A stretch of 64,000 bases of DNA from Saprospiraceae bacterium (GCA_016709995.1 JADJLQ010000002.1:806001-870000); one strand, 5' to 3'. Numbered from the stretch's first letter, positions 1 through 10,116 are shown. Made by a program: numbers and translations. The notes: generated by a model not told the origin, from the sequence alone.

Positions 1-66
1 GAGATCTTGTCAGTACCTCTAGTCAGTGTCGTACTGCCCAGTTTGATGACTATTCTTCTTTTTCAT
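1..66 (-). CDS. proB: Glutamate 5-kinase, N-terminal fragment (frame-shifted, cut by window edge)
   Basis: Just downstream of proA on the same strand, 18 nt after its stop, the minus strand encodes a peptide matching the start of glutamate 5-kinase: RIVIKLGSTTLTRGTDKIS, the typical nucleotide-binding N-terminus of ProB. This enzyme phosphorylates glutamate in the first step of proline synthesis, and ProA then reduces the product. The ATG at 66-64 directly follows a GGAG but is one base out of frame with this peptide. In the peptide's own frame a TGA precedes it and there is no usable start. Removing one A from the A5 run (T5 on the plus strand at 59-63) restores MKRRIVIKLG. The fragment is either a sequencing indel or a broken gene; only the first 20 or so residues are visible. 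Confidence 0.7.
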
Positions 67-84
67 CTCCTTTTATATAATATT

Positions 85-1281
85 TTAGTATCTGACCTGG
101 CCCTGACCATAGACATACCATTTATTAGTCACCAGATGATCGAGTCCGAGCGGCCCCCGATGGTGCAGTTTGTCAGTACTGATAGCGAGCTCTGCTCCAA
201 GTCCAAACTGACCACCATCCGTATATCTGGAAGAAGCATTGTGTATGACAGAGGCAGCATCGATCGATTCCATAAATTTTGTAGCAACCTCACTGTCATT
301 CGACACAATTACAGCAGTGTGTCCGCCGGAATAAGTATTGATTTTTGCTATGGCATCCTCCAGACCATCGACGAGCGAAAACATGATTTTTTTGGCCAAA
401 AACTCTTCGTACCATATATTTTCGCCTTGTACGATAGTCAGATTGGATTGGAGCGCCTTATCTTCCAAAGTCTTATCGACCAGGACCTCACATTCAACTG
501 CATGTAACTTGTCTATCAGGCGGGTGATAATAATACCGTGTTGCGGGTGATTTCGGTCAAACAAAACTTTATCAGTAGCATTGCATACACTGATTTTATG
601 CATTTTGGAGTTAATTACAATCTCTATCGCCATATCGATGTCAGCATCTTCATGAATGTATACAAAGTTATTACCGCGTCCACTCACCAATACCGGTGCC
701 GTGGAAAGTGACCGGACCATCTCTATCAGGGCATCTCCACCTCTTGGCACCACCAGATCTATCCTGGTCCCGGAGGTTTTGAGTAGTTCTGAAGTTTGCT
801 CCCGGGTGTAGTCGAGGTATTGGATCTTATCCGTATTGATATCGTAGGCACTCAGCGATTCGTGCCACAGTGCGACCAGATATAGATTGGAGCTGCGGGC
901 CTCTTTACCTCCTTTGAGCAGGATCGTATTGTCTGCCTTAAATGCCAGGGCTGCTGCCTCAATCGTAACATCCGGCCTGGATTCGTAGATGATCAGGATC
1001 GTCCCGAAAGGCGCTGTCCTATTTACGATCCGCATACCTTGCGGATGATGAAACTCATACCTATCCCGGCCAATAGGGTCTGGCTGCATAATGGTATCCT
1101 GCAGCGACCTGATCATAGACTCGACCTTTTTATCATCTATTTTGAGGCGATCATACATGGCCAGGTCAGCTGGGTCCGCCTGAGCCAAGTCCTCGATATT
1201 GGAGGCTATAAGCTGTACTCGCCGCTGATCTATCAACCGCGCCATATGCGACAGTACTTTATTTTTTAAGTCAGTGGTCAT
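85..1281 (-). CDS. proA: Glutamate-5-semialdehyde dehydrogenase (gamma-glutamyl phosphate reductase)
   Basis: ProA reduces gamma-glutamyl phosphate with NADPH to glutamate-5-semialdehyde, the second step of cytosolic proline synthesis. The 398-residue product is close to the usual 415-420. It has the aldehyde dehydrogenase superfamily layout: PFGTILIIYESRPDVT at about 91-106, the LLKGGKEA nucleotide-binding segment near 121-128, and the catalytic cysteine C233 in SVCNATD. The C-terminal GAELAISTDKLHHRGP segment is typical of ProA. It starts the operon, with proB following 18 nt later. About 120 bp upstream separate it from the PhnA gene on the same strand. The reading frame is intact although its neighbours on both sides are frame-shifted. 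Confidence 0.95.
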   Translation of the reverse strand: MTTDLKNKVLSHMARLIDQRRVQLIASNIEDLAQADPADLAMYDRLKIDDKKVESMIRSLQDTIMQPDPIGRDRYEFHHPQGMRIVNRTAPFGTILIIYESRPDVTIEAAALAFKADNTILLKGGKEARSSNLYLVALWHESLSAYDINTDKIQYLDYTREQTSELLKTSGTRIDLVVPRGGDALIEMVRSLSTAPVLVSGRGNNFVYIHEDADIDMAIEIVINSKMHKISVCNATDKVLFDRNHPQHGIIITRLIDKLHAVECEVLVDKTLEDKALQSNLTIVQGENIWYEEFLAKKIMFSLVDGLEDAIAKINTYSGGHTAVIVSNDSEVATKFMESIDAASVIHNASSRYTDGGQFGLGAELAISTDKLHHRGPLGLDHLVTNKWYVYGQGQVRY

Positions 1282-1451
1282 TATTGTTTTTTCTATAGGG
1301 AGGGCAAAATTAATGGATCATACGGGTATTCTGAACACTATAATTGCTAAAACAATGCCATATTGTGCAGTTCATGATCATATAATTAATTATGGATATC
1401 ATGATTTATTGCCTGCACAAAGGCAACGGTATCGAAATAAAACTGGCCGGT

Positions 1452-2023
1452 TTAACCTGACTTTTTTAACATATTTGGTCAGTATGACGATATTCTGATC
1501 ATTTACCCGACCTTCGATCTGTTCAGGATTGCCATTGACTAAGGTGATCCTTCGTACAGCAGTACCTCTTTTGGCAGTAAAATTGGCCCCTTTTACATTT
1601 AGGTCCTGGATGAGCACAACGGTATCTCCTTGTTGCAGTACCTGCCCATTGGCATCTTTGTGCACTTCATCTACTACTCCGGTATCAGTATCGTCAGCCC
1701 ATTCAACGACCATAATATCCGGATCTATCATGCCCAGGGTGTCTTGTGCCCAGGCCTGATCAGTCAGTTTACGAAGTAATCTTAGTGATACGACCTGAAC
1801 GGCGGGAGTCAGGCTCCAGATACTTTCATTGAGACATCGCCAGTGGATAGGATCCAGCTGATCCTGGTTTTCCAATTGGCCCAGGCAAGTCTCACAGACT
1901 ACTACCTGGTGATCGGTTAGGTGCCTGATTTAGGGGCACGGTATAGGCAGAGAGAAAGGAGGTGCCACCACAGAGTTCACATGTAGATTCACTGCGGGTC
2001 GATAATTCGGTGGATAGTTGCAT
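1452..2023 (-). CDS. phnA: PhnA-domain zinc-ribbon protein (YjdM/PhnA family), frame-shifted
   Basis: Read across two frame changes, this is a complete PhnA-type protein of about 190 residues. An ATG at 2023 opens a frame with a zinc-ribbon half-site CELC in the first 20 residues. The second half-site (CETC, about 1890) and the rest of the protein lie in another frame. The conserved PhnA C-terminal domain is clear (VLIQDLNVKG, GTAVRRITLV, then QIEGRV to ILTKYVKK). The change of frame lies near 1905-1935, for which a one-base deletion in the A-run at 1929-1931 would be enough. At the 3' end, removing one base of the T6 run at 1462-1467 would give a normal KKSG terminus at 1452. As given, the uninterrupted part runs 1875-1399 with an atypical tail. 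PhnA proteins are small zinc-ribbon proteins of unclear function; despite the name they are not shown to cleave phosphonates. Confidence 0.8.
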
Positions 2024-2208
2024 GGGGGCAAAGATAGGTTTTGGCGGTGGTTTATTGGAGGGCAACCACGGTTTATCTCAGTCGGAGTAAATCAGCTCCT
2101 GAACAGTACTCCCATCAGGCTGACCAAGTCGCGGTGAACCCGATCGAATAAAGACATGATGTAGAGAACCACAACTCCCAAAACAACAAATATGCATAAC
2201 TTTCAACA

Positions 2209-2570
2209 ATGAAATCATCTATCGTACAAATCACGCCCGTCCTTCCAAGCCAGAATATCGATCGCGATGTATTATGGTATCGTGATAGGGTAGGGTTTGA
2301 CCTGATTTTTAAAGATACTATGTATGCAGTGCTGGTGAGAGACGGGATGCATATACACCTCCAGTGGCATGCCAATACTTTGGAAGACCCACTACTGGGT
2401 GGATCAGTGATCAGGATCTTCGTAAAAAATATCGAACCCATATTTGAAGAATTCGTATTAAGGAATACCGTGGGTCGGGATCGTCTTAGATTAGCTACTC
2501 CCTGGAATACCAATGAGTTTGGTTTTATGATCTAAACAATAATGCAGTTTTCATCGTAGAGGATCTTTGA
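2209..2570 (+). CDS. VOC/glyoxalase-bleomycin resistance superfamily protein, 3' frameshift
   Basis: A small vicinal-oxygen-chelate fold protein of about 120 residues. It begins with IVQITPVLPSQNIDRDVLWYRDRVGFD, the usual beta-alpha-beta opening in which a substrate-proximal residue pairs with a later Glu. As given, the frame stops at 2535 after EFGFMI. If the T4 run at 2523-2526 carried one more T, the frame would continue EFGFYDLNNNAVFIVEDL and stop at 2570, which is the standard C-terminus of this family, including the Glu of the VE(D) motif. I therefore annotate to 2570. Substrate unknown; members range from glyoxalases to antibiotic-binding proteins. Confidence 0.8.
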
Positions 2571-2602
2571 CAAAGTTGATTTGATGTTGAAAATTTAAAT
2601 CC

Positions 2603-2867
2603 ATGGAAAAAATAGCCTGTATAAAAAAATCGTGAACTACTATCCGGACCTTGAGGTCAAAAGTGCTACGATGTCGTATACCGCTTTTCATGGCCATAAG
2701 TTTAGTTTTTATGCCCGGGACCTATTGCATCTCAGACTGTCACGATCGGACAAGACGCCTTCATCAAAAAACATAAAACTAATTTATCCGTACAGCATAG
2801 AGTTGTGATGAAAGAATATGTCATGTTGCCGGTCACTGTATTTACTAACGATATATTGATGGATTAG
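2603..2867 (+). pseudogene. TfoX/Sxy N-terminal-domain-like protein, broken by two frame changes
   Basis: No intact frame crosses this stretch, but three consecutive frames together give a typical small TfoX_N-like protein. The segments are MEKIACIKK (2603-2629), IVNYYPDLEVKSATMSYTAF and the following HGHKFSFYARDLLHLRLS (about 2630-2750), then QDAFIKKHKTNL and VVMKEYVMLPVTV to a TAG at 2865-2867. One added A in the A7 run at 2623-2629 joins the first two, and one added base near 2750 joins the last two. Homologues usually continue with a KKYFDLSF-like tail, which is absent, so the C-terminus is also short. Either indel errors or a real pseudogene; function unknown. Confidence 0.6.
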
Positions 2868-2879
2868 TAATAGGAGTGT

Positions 2880-3711
2880 CTATAACTTAAATCTATCGCC
2901 TTCAGTCAGAATACTTAAAGTTGCTTTTTCCATGCGCAATTTCTTGTCTTTGGAGTAGGTAGTCCCACGAGGATTTTTCATTACGATCACCTGGCTTTCA
3001 CCATATACCCTGGCAGTATGGCCTTTGACCAAAATAGCGGTTTCCTCATCTATGCCAATACACGTTTTGCCAGGATATTGATTTAATACAGTGAGCAGGC
3101 GATTGTATCGGCTTCTTTTTACAAAATGTTGATCGATGATAGCGCTGGTTAGTAGACCCAATCCTTGTGCGATCTGTATATTGTCCCTGACCATACGATC
3201 GACAGCTCCGGAGTATAGCGTATCCGCTCTCCATTGTTCGCCGGTGATCATCTCCCGGCTCATCACAGCAGCTCCTGCACTCGTGCCTGCGATCATAGCA
3301 CCCCGATCATAAGCTTCATGTATCGCAGTATATATCGGTGTATTCAGGACGACATCCATAAATCTGCTTTGTACACCTCCTGTGATAAAAATCAACTTTG
3401 CCGATCGGAGCGAATCCAACATGGTTTTGTCCTGGGCATTTTCCTTGGCAAACTGCAGTTTGGCGATCACTTGCTGACAAAATGGCTGTAGATCTTGCAG
3501 GATATAATAATACGAAGTATCGGGATCAGCACTGGACATCGTGAGAATAACAATATGATCCCGGGATGATAATTCAGCAGCATCTATCATGGTCCTCATC
3601 AGGAAGGTGGCCTGTCTCCCCACCGATAATAAAAAGGCTGCCATGCTGAGCCCACACTTCCATTTGTAAGAGAAGGAGGGTGTTTAAAATGAATATCGTT
3701 TTCAATTTCAT
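2880..3711 (-). CDS. Exported cyanophycinase-like serine peptidase (S51 family), frame-shifted near its N-terminus
   Basis: The S51 peptidases use a Ser nucleophile in GTSAGA (seen here) and include cyanophycinase, which releases beta-Asp-Arg dipeptides. Other family marks are FITGGVQSR and IDQHFVKRSRYNRL. The long uninterrupted frame starts at 3644, but the true start is probably the ATG at 3711. That frame encodes a hydrophobic signal peptide ending in WAQ and then HGSLFIIGG, the usual first strand of the family. It joins the main frame if one base of the C4 run at 3618-3621 (G4 on the coding strand) is removed, giving IIGGRQATFLMRTMIDAA. Likely periplasmic or secreted. Cyanophycin use is an assumption; other family members cut other beta-linked or alpha peptides. 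Confidence 0.8.
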
Positions 3712-3718
3712 AAAAATA

Positions 3719-5280
3719 TTATTCTTCTTTTGACAGTCTGAGTTCTTGTATAAGCGGGGGATTCTCAGGGCTCAGGGTATAAAACACCAGGAGACTGCCT
3801 TGCTCACCATGGATCTTAAATGTACCCCTTAACTGATTTTCAGGAACTACCTCATCGATAGATTTTATCTGACCGATATCGTCAAACATAGATCGGTGGC
3901 TGGTCCTAAGCTGTTCCAATCCATAGTCGGGAAAAAGTTTTCGGCAAAAATGTTCGTAGTGCCATGACCATATTTAGCAACCTTAGTATCCGTCCAATCC
4001 GGTATGATGTCCAGAATTTCTTTTTTTCGTTGCAGCAGGATATCAGAGGGAGGGATGGCAAAAGGTTTTAGACCAGCTCCCTTGATCAAAGTATCCAAAA
4101 TTTGAAGATTTATGCCTCCCAGACCGGCATAAGTCAAATTGGCAAAGGAGATTACGCCCAGCCCATACTCCGGCAGCATGTGCCATTGACTGCCAAAACC
4201 GGGCAATCCACCACTGTGCCCGATATAAACTCTACCCTCACAATCCATCATCCATCCCAAGCCACAGAAATAGGTCGATACCACCGCACAGGGGCGTCCG
4301 CTGGCATATTTAAAATTTGGATTTAACCCACTAAAATTGCCAGGCATCTGCATCTCCCGAAGGGTACTCCTCCTGAGGACACTATGCTCGGGCCCGGATC
4401 TTGGCGGCCAGGCTGATTGGTGAAAAGCCACATATTTTGAAAAATCTTCAATAGAAGTGATCAATCCTCCCATAGCACCATACGAGCCGTGGTGCAAGAG
4501 TGGTTCCTCTGCCCACTGACCACCTGTGCTCCGATAACCGTGAGCCAATTTATCGGCGGGCACTTTGGTATACTCCCATTCCGTATGGGTCATGCCCAAT
4601 GGCAGGAAGATTTTTCTTTGGTATAGGCTTCGAGCGTTTTGCCAGACACTTTTTCTACGATCTGGCCCAGCAGGGCAAATCCGGTGTTGCTATACTCAAA
4701 AGTGATGCCGGGTACATTAGAAAAATACGTTCCCTGCTGGATCAAATCGACCAGGTCACTATTTTTATCCTCCAATTGACGATCACCCCAGGGATTGTCC
4801 TCCGGAAAGCCAGCTCCATGTGTCAACAGATGCCTGATCGTGATAGCTGGTGCATCGGTCGTGAGCAGCTTGTCCTGTTTGAGATAAGGCAGGTATTTTG
4901 AAGCAGGATCATCCAAATGAAGCGCTCCTGCATCCCTCAACTGCATGATAGCCATAGCGGTTATACTTTTACTCATGGACGCAATGCGATACATCGAGTG
5001 GATATCTGAGGGAATATTCTTGTCTAATTGTATACTGCCGACATGGCCAGAGTAGACTATTTTACCATCCAATAGAACACCATAGGAGAGTGATGGAAAA
5101 TTTCTTGCCTTTGCGTAATTTTTTGTAGAGGCTGTCTATCAGAGGTAGCATCTTCTGTATATGCGCCAGTCGATCTGCATCATTATATACAGGTACCTTG
5201 TAGGATTGATTAGTCTGAGCCTCAAGATTTGCGATCAAATATAAGAGGCTGAGCAAACTATAAACAAATTTTTTAAGCAT
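3719..5280 (-). CDS. Exported serine hydrolase, beta-lactamase class C/AmpH fold, in four frame pieces
   Basis: Four overlapping minus-strand frames (5280-5062, 5072-4590, 4599-3865, 3919-3719) join into one protein of about 520 residues. It opens with a signal peptide (MLKKFVYSLLSLLYLIANLEAQ). The active-site SxxK is in ASMSKSITAM, the YxN motif in YSNTGF, and the HxG motif in GHSGGLPGFGS, which is the class C/DD-peptidase/esterase triad. The breaks sit at runs A4 5097-5100 (one T too many on the coding strand), T5 4611-4615 (one A missing) and A5 3932-3936 (one T missing). Each single-base correction gives family-like sequence, for example KEKIFLPLGMTHTEW. The fold covers esterases, D-aminopeptidases and penicillin-binding enzymes, so the substrate is open. 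Confidence 0.85.
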
Positions 5281-5446
5281 AATCCCTTAATTTTAAATGA
5301 ATGAAATTAGTCAAATCCTTTAAATCCCTTCACAGGACCCTTCTAATTAATAAAATTTATAAAGCCCGAAAATTTTGAATGCCATACTCGTTTAATTATC
5401 TTCGTCGTTTATAACATTAAAGCGATCGTCTGTGGAAGCAAGAGTA

Positions 5447-6225
5447 ATGGACTACGAAGTGCAATATGATCATGGGTTCAAATACATTGAGACGAACCCT
5501 GGCAAGCCTGTATTGCTATTACTGCATGGGTTATTTGGAGCCTTGAGCAATTTCAAAGGCATCCTTCATCACTTTGATCAAAAACTCAATGTTGTAGTAC
5601 CTATCCTGCCGATATTTGAATTACCCATCACAGAAGTGTCTCTCGAAGGCCTTGTACAGCATGTCAAAGAATTTACTGATTTTAAGGAATTTTTATCCGT
5701 AGATCTCCTGGGTAATTCCCTTGGAGGTCATCTTGCTATACTCTATACGCTGAAGTATCCTGAGCAGGTAAGATCTCTTACGCTCACCGGTAGTTCTGGG
5801 CTTTTCGAGTCCGCTATGGGTACTACTTTTCCTAAACGGGGCGATTACGAATTCATCAAAAACAAAACGGAGCTTACATTTTATGACCCCGCCAATGCTG
5901 ACAAAGAATTGGTCGACGAGGTCTTTAATATCGTCAATGACCGTATGAAAGGTCTCCGCATCGTGCTCACTGCCAAAAAAGTGCTATGCGCAACAATGTA
6001 GAAGATAAAGTATCTAATATCACTATACCCACATTATTGGTGTGGGGCAAAGAGGACAATATCACTCCAGCTTTTGTAGGTGAGCGATTTAAAGAATTAA
6101 TACCTAACTCGGAGCTGGTGGTGGTAGAAAAATGTGGCCATGCACCTATGATGGAGCATCCTGAGTTATTTAACCAGACTCTGGAAAAATTTCTCCACAA
6201 AGTGCATGAGGCTGCATATGGATGA
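5447..6225 (+). CDS. Alpha/beta-hydrolase fold protein, frame-shifted in the C-terminal third
   Basis: A MhpC-like hydrolase of about 260 residues. It has the oxyanion-hole HG in LLHGLFG, a nucleophile elbow GNSLGG with Ser, and a C-terminal catalytic His in KCGHAPMMEHPE. The frame breaks after LTAKK at about 5980. If the A6 run at 5975-5980 had one more A, it would continue SAMRNNVEDKV into the frame ending at 6225, which carries the acid (WGKEDNITP) and the His. I chose the ATG at 5447 over the GTG at 5432 because homologous proteins begin close to this point. No signal peptide is seen. The substrate cannot be told from sequence. Confidence 0.85.
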
Positions 6226-6248
6226 GCTACTGCACCTCTCCTTGCCTT

Positions 6249-8663
6249 TTACTGATTGACTCTTCCTCTTTCTTCTTCAGATCCTGTCTTGCGGTCTCTT
6301 GAGGATTTGACCTGGCTTCTTCCAAAATTTCTGGAATAGGTTAGCGTGAAAGTTCGATTGCTAAAGTCAAAGCTATTATCGGTCTCAAATCCTTCTCCCT
6401 CGATATTGGTACCACCCTTAAATATGATAGATTCGAAGATATCATTGACAGAAAATTTCAGTGAGCCCCACTTATCACCTAAGGATTTTTGGACACCGGC
6501 ATTGATGCCATAAAATCCTTTGTATCGGGCTATGCCAAAAAATCCGGGACTATTATAAAATCCGGAAAGTTCAGCATTGAATGAACTGGATAACTTAAAA
6601 GCATGTATAGAGTTTAATGAATAATTACCCAGAGATATTTGGAGCGGCTTTGCATCTCGTGTGGCACGGACAGTTTGATATACCAGGCTGAAGTTGTTTT
6701 GAGTTTTCCAGAAGGGTGCTATTTGAATAGGCATTCCTACAGTGGCCGAATAGGTCTTGGTATAGTCCAGGTTGGAGGCTTCAAAGATCAATCTCCCGGT
6801 AGCCTTATCAATGCGCTCTTGAAAGCTTGCTATCGGAGAGGATTGGTGAGTGTATTGAAGGGAGAGAAAATATGAAGCATAAGTAATATCATATTTAAAA
6901 TTATTACTGATCGCCGGCTGCAGTGCAGCATTGCCTGCCAAAAAAGTAGTTGGGTCCAGCAATATCACGAAAGGCGCCAGGTCATTGAATGTCGGCCTAG
7001 TAATGCGCTTTGAATAGGACCAATTCATATTGACATTTTTATTGATTTTTCTATTCAAAAATATGGTGGGAAATATTTTTCCGTAATTGCGATCGACCAC
7101 TTTCCCCTCTTTGTCTGTCTCCAACTCCGAATCAGTCTGTTCAAATCGCAGTCCTGCTTTTAAGGTGGTAGCGGCATCTAATGAAATATCCATAGCAGAA
7201 TATATCGCGTAGATCTTTTCATCCAGGATACTGTTATTTGTAAGATCAATATCATTTACCCAGGTACCGTTTATAAAATTATTGACTTCTACATCATTAT
7301 TAAAGGTAGATACAGTAGCCTTGACTCCAAGTTCGAGATTGACTTTGTCAGATAGTTTGTTGGCATAATCCCAATTACCCACAAAGGTGTTGATGGGAGT
7401 TAACTTGGTACTATTGGCCAGATCAGTTCTGATGAAGTTGTAGTGCTCATCAAAGATGCTATTGTTATAGTCATTGGGATTGTCATCTTTATAATATAGG
7501 TAATCCAGGTTGAGCGTCCAAAAAGCCGATTTAGAGACATTTTGTTTGACATTGATATTAGCACCCGCGTGTTGCCACAGATTTACTTCATCATTCATCA
7601 ACTCTATAAATTGGGTTGATACATTATTTTTAGCAGCTGTATTTTGATTGAAGGCGTTCATGGACCATCGATTGTCGTAGGTATTGAACAGTACTCCAAG
7701 GATCGTTTTATCGGACAGTTCATAGTCCAGACCTATTCGGACATTGTGATTTCGTTGTACTGCATCGCGTTCTGTCGTAGTCAAATTTGAAAAGACATTC
7801 CCTCCACTGAATACTTTCCTGCTGGCCAAAAATTGCTGAATTTTATTATCGGTTAGAAAGGAATAGCTGCCAAACAGATTGACCTTATCCTTTCGGTAGT
7901 TAAAATTGATATTGTCTGAATTGATAAACCCAAGCCCATAACCAACAGAAAATGCGTACGAGCCATTGAGGCCTATATCCATTCGTTTTTTCAATACTAC
8001 ATTAATAAAACCTGCATTGCCTTCGGCATCATAATTTGAGGGTGGTGTAGTCAGGAGTTCGATGGATTCAATACTGTTCCCCGCCATCCCCTGTAATAAT
8101 TGTACCATGGCATTAGTTGGGATATTACTGTTTTTGCCATTGATGAGCAATACAACGCCTTCCTTACCTACAAGAGAGATGGTATTGTTTTGCCGGTTGA
8201 TCACTACCCCGGGCGAGCGTTCTAATATTTCAAGTGCCGTACCCCCAACTGATATGATGCTGTTTTCAATATTGATGACCAACCGATCTACTTTATGGGT
8301 ATAGAGTGGTTTTCGCTCTACGATGACTACTTCTGCAAGCGCTTCCTGTTCTGACATTTTTATTGGTTCTAGTTCGACATCTTTGGTCAATAGCAGGGGT
8401 TCACTGTAACTTGAAGCAAAACCTACCATGCTGGTCAACACTCTATAAGTGCCATGAGGAATATCAGAAAAAATAAATTTTCCGGAATCTTCTGATACGG
8501 CACCTTTGACAAAACTTGAATCAAGACTTTTGAGTAAAATGATACTGGCATAGCTGAGAGGCCCACCATCAGAGCCGCTTATTTGACCGCTGACACGATA
8601 CAGGGATTGCCCTGTCAATGCAAATGAAAATGCAATTAAAAATAAGGGTAATACTAATTTCAT
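6249..8663 (-). CDS. Outer-membrane beta-barrel protein (TonB-dependent receptor-like, OMP_b-brl_3 family)
   Basis: 804 residues. A signal peptide (cleavage after LTGQ) is followed by a carboxypeptidase-regulatory-like beta-sandwich (about 25-110, VSGQISGSDGGPLSYASI), a plug-like domain (about 115-230) containing VLLINGK and LLTTPPSNYDAEG, and a long barrel with alternating aromatic strands. The pattern fits the OMP_b-brl_3 group of TonB-dependent-receptor relatives common in Bacteroidota. The C-terminus ends in charged residues after LTYSRNF. There is no partner SusD next to it, and its ligand is unknown. The frame is intact despite the frame-shifted genes on its left. Its upstream region holds a 17-bp palindrome near 8945. 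Confidence 0.88.
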   Translation of the reverse strand: MKLVLPLFLIAFSFALTGQSLYRVSGQISGSDGGPLSYASIILLKSLDSSFVKGAVSEDSGKFIFSDIPHGTYRVLTSMVGFASSYSEPLLLTKDVELEPIKMSEQEALAEVVIVERKPLYTHKVDRLVINIENSIISVGGTALEILERSPGVVINRQNNTISLVGKEGVVLLINGKNSNIPTNAMVQLLQGMAGNSIESIELLTTPPSNYDAEGNAGFINVVLKKRMDIGLNGSYAFSVGYGLGFINSDNINFNYRKDKVNLFGSYSFLTDNKIQQFLASRKVFSGGNVFSNLTTTERDAVQRNHNVRIGLDYELSDKTILGVLFNTYDNRWSMNAFNQNTAAKNNVSTQFIELMNDEVNLWQHAGANINVKQNVSKSAFWTLNLDYLYYKDDNPNDYNNSIFDEHYNFIRTDLANSTKLTPINTFVGNWDYANKLSDKVNLELGVKATVSTFNNDVEVNNFINGTWVNDIDLTNNSILDEKIYAIYSAMDISLDAATTLKAGLRFEQTDSELETDKEGKVVDRNYGKIFPTIFLNRKINKNVNMNWSYSKRITRPTFNDLAPFVILLDPTTFLAGNAALQPAISNNFKYDITYASYFLSLQYTHQSSPIASFQERIDKATGRLIFEASNLDYTKTYSATVGMPIQIAPFWKTQNNFSLVYQTVRATRDAKPLQISLGNYSLNSIHAFKLSSSFNAELSGFYNSPGFFGIARYKGFYGINAGVQKSLGDKWGSLKFSVNDIFESIIFKGGTNIEGEGFETDNSFDFSNRTFTLTYSRNFGRSQVKSSRDRKTGSEEERGRVNQ

Positions 8664-9198
8664 ATAAGTGGAGATTGAGGTTTAATAACAAATGAAGTTA
8701 GGATGCCCATTAAAGTGTACTGGCACGTACTCTAACTATTGATCAAAAGCTGTCCAGGCCTGGAGAGCCAATGAGAGATGTAGTAAAGTCTTTAAAAATT
8801 ACTTTCCGATGAGAATAAACTGGAAAGTTAATAAAAAGGGATAAAAAGGCGTTCCCGTAGTGTCATACAATGGTTTTTGAGGTTAAAAAGGGTAATTTTA
8901 GGACAACTCACTATAGAAATAAAGTTGTTAAGATTATTAACCAAGTTGGTTAAATAAAAGTTTCCTAAAGAGAAAAATAGTGCTCAAAGACTTATTATTT
9001 ATCCAATAAATTCATTTTTATGGCAGCCGTGTCGAAATTCTATTACTTTATGATAACCCAATGATATACTAAAAAATATCACCTCAGGTATATCATCACA
9101 GCATAAAATTCGGCACATGTGATGATCTATATGTAGATGAAATTCAATATCTTCAATAGTATAAATAGTGTCCACAATCATTTTAAAAAAGTGACTCG
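8664..9198. other. Intergenic region, AT-rich, with short palindromes
   Basis: This 535-bp stretch separates the divergent outer-membrane barrel and isomerase genes and must hold both promoters. I see no convincing gene. It has a 10-bp palindrome CCAGGCCTGG at 8754-8763 and the longer palindrome at 8937-8953, listed separately. An 88-codon minus-strand frame overlapping the start of the next gene has no family features and I do not call it. Confidence 0.5.
8937..8953. promoter_or_regulatory. 17-bp perfect palindrome, possible operator
   Basis: TTAACCAAGTTGGTTAA reads as two 8-base arms around one central G. It lies in the divergent intergenic region, about 270 bp upstream of the outer-membrane barrel gene and about 245 bp upstream of the isomerase gene. 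No T-run follows, so it is not a terminator. A dimeric regulator site is possible; this is inferred from symmetry only. Confidence 0.3.
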
Positions 9199-10116
9199 AT
9201 GAATAATAACAGACGAAAGGTTTTAAAAAGCTTGATGACCTTGCCTGCATTAGGGTTGGTTTCAACAGAGTTGACTTCGGGTAATAAAATTTTAAATGCT
9301 TCGCATAGCGCTATGATGCATCAGCGGTTAAAGTCCAGCCTAAATGGATTTTCATTCAATGCCCCATTGATGGATGGTTCGATGGATATTATCGATATGC
9401 TGGAGTTTTGTGCAGAGGTTGGGTTTGACGGCGTCGACATCACAGGATACTATTTTAAAGGATATCCACTGCCCCCTGAGAGGGATTATCTCTACTCCAT
9501 CAAAAGAAAAGCCCATGCACTAGGCATAGAAATCAGTGGCACAGGCGTACGCAATGATTTTACGATCCCTGATAAAATACTTCGTGCCTCGGAGGTACAA
9601 CGCGTACTCGCCTGGGTGGATGTAGCTGCCAGGCTTGGAGCCCCGGTGCTGCGAATATTCGGAGGACAAGAAAAACGCGAAGGCTATACACGTGCCCAGA
9701 TCACCGAATGGATGCTGGAGGATATACGACGATGTGTGGAGTATGGCAAACAAAATGGGGTGATCATCGGATTACAAAATCACAATGATTTTATACTGAC
9801 TTCTGACATCGTCAATGAATTTATGCAAGCTATTGTATCACCCTGGTTTGGATTGATTCTGGACACCGGAAGTTATCGCCAGGAAGATCCCTATAAAGCC
9901 ATTGAAAAAAATATTGATCATGCTATCAACTGGCAGGTCAAAGAAAACATCTTCGTGAATGGCAAAGAAGTCGAAACCGATCTGCCAAGGCTATTTGCGA
10001 TCATCAAAAAATCAAACTACCAGGGATACTTGCCCATCGAGACACTCGGAGCCGGCGATCCAAAAACAAAAATTACTGCCTTGTATAAAAAGGTAATGAA
10101 AGAAATGAATGCTTAA
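9199..10116 (+). CDS. Tat-exported sugar phosphate isomerase/epimerase-like TIM-barrel protein
   Basis: 305 residues of the AP-endonuclease-2/xylose isomerase-like TIM-barrel family (IolE/IolI-type). The N-terminus NNNRRKVLKSLMTLPALGL is a twin-arginine signal, so the folded, probably metal-bound enzyme is exported to the periplasm. Barrel markers are EVGFDGVDITGYYF, VLRIFGGQE, the metal-site strand IGLQNHNDF, LILDTGSYRQEDP and the C-terminal LPIETLGAGDP. It heads a three-gene operon: its stop overlaps the start of the DinB gene by one base (TAATG), followed by an MFS transporter. Together they suggest use of a sugar-like or inositol-like compound, but the substrate is not shown. Confidence 0.85.
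   Translation: MNNNRRKVLKSLMTLPALGLVSTELTSGNKILNASHSAMMHQRLKSSLNGFSFNAPLMDGSMDIIDMLEFCAEVGFDGVDITGYYFKGYPLPPERDYLYSIKRKAHALGIEISGTGVRNDFTIPDKILRASEVQRVLAWVDVAARLGAPVLRIFGGQEKREGYTRAQITEWMLEDIRRCVEYGKQNGVIIGLQNHNDFILTSDIVNEFMQAIVSPWFGLILDTGSYRQEDPYKAIEKNIDHAINWQVKENIFVNGKEVETDLPRLFAIIKKSNYQGYLPIETLGAGDPKTKITALYKKVMKEMNA

Noticed and set aside
7..507. A 166-codon plus-strand frame across the proA gene
   Set aside because: It is the shadow of proA on the other strand; the peptide has no family features.
2115..2513. A 132-codon minus-strand frame over the VOC gene
   Set aside because: It lies opposite a gene with clear VOC motifs; no features of its own.
8999..9265. An 88-codon minus-strand frame in front of the isomerase gene
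   Set aside because: It overlaps the Tat signal region on the other strand, lacks a plausible domain and has Cys/His-rich low-complexity sequence.
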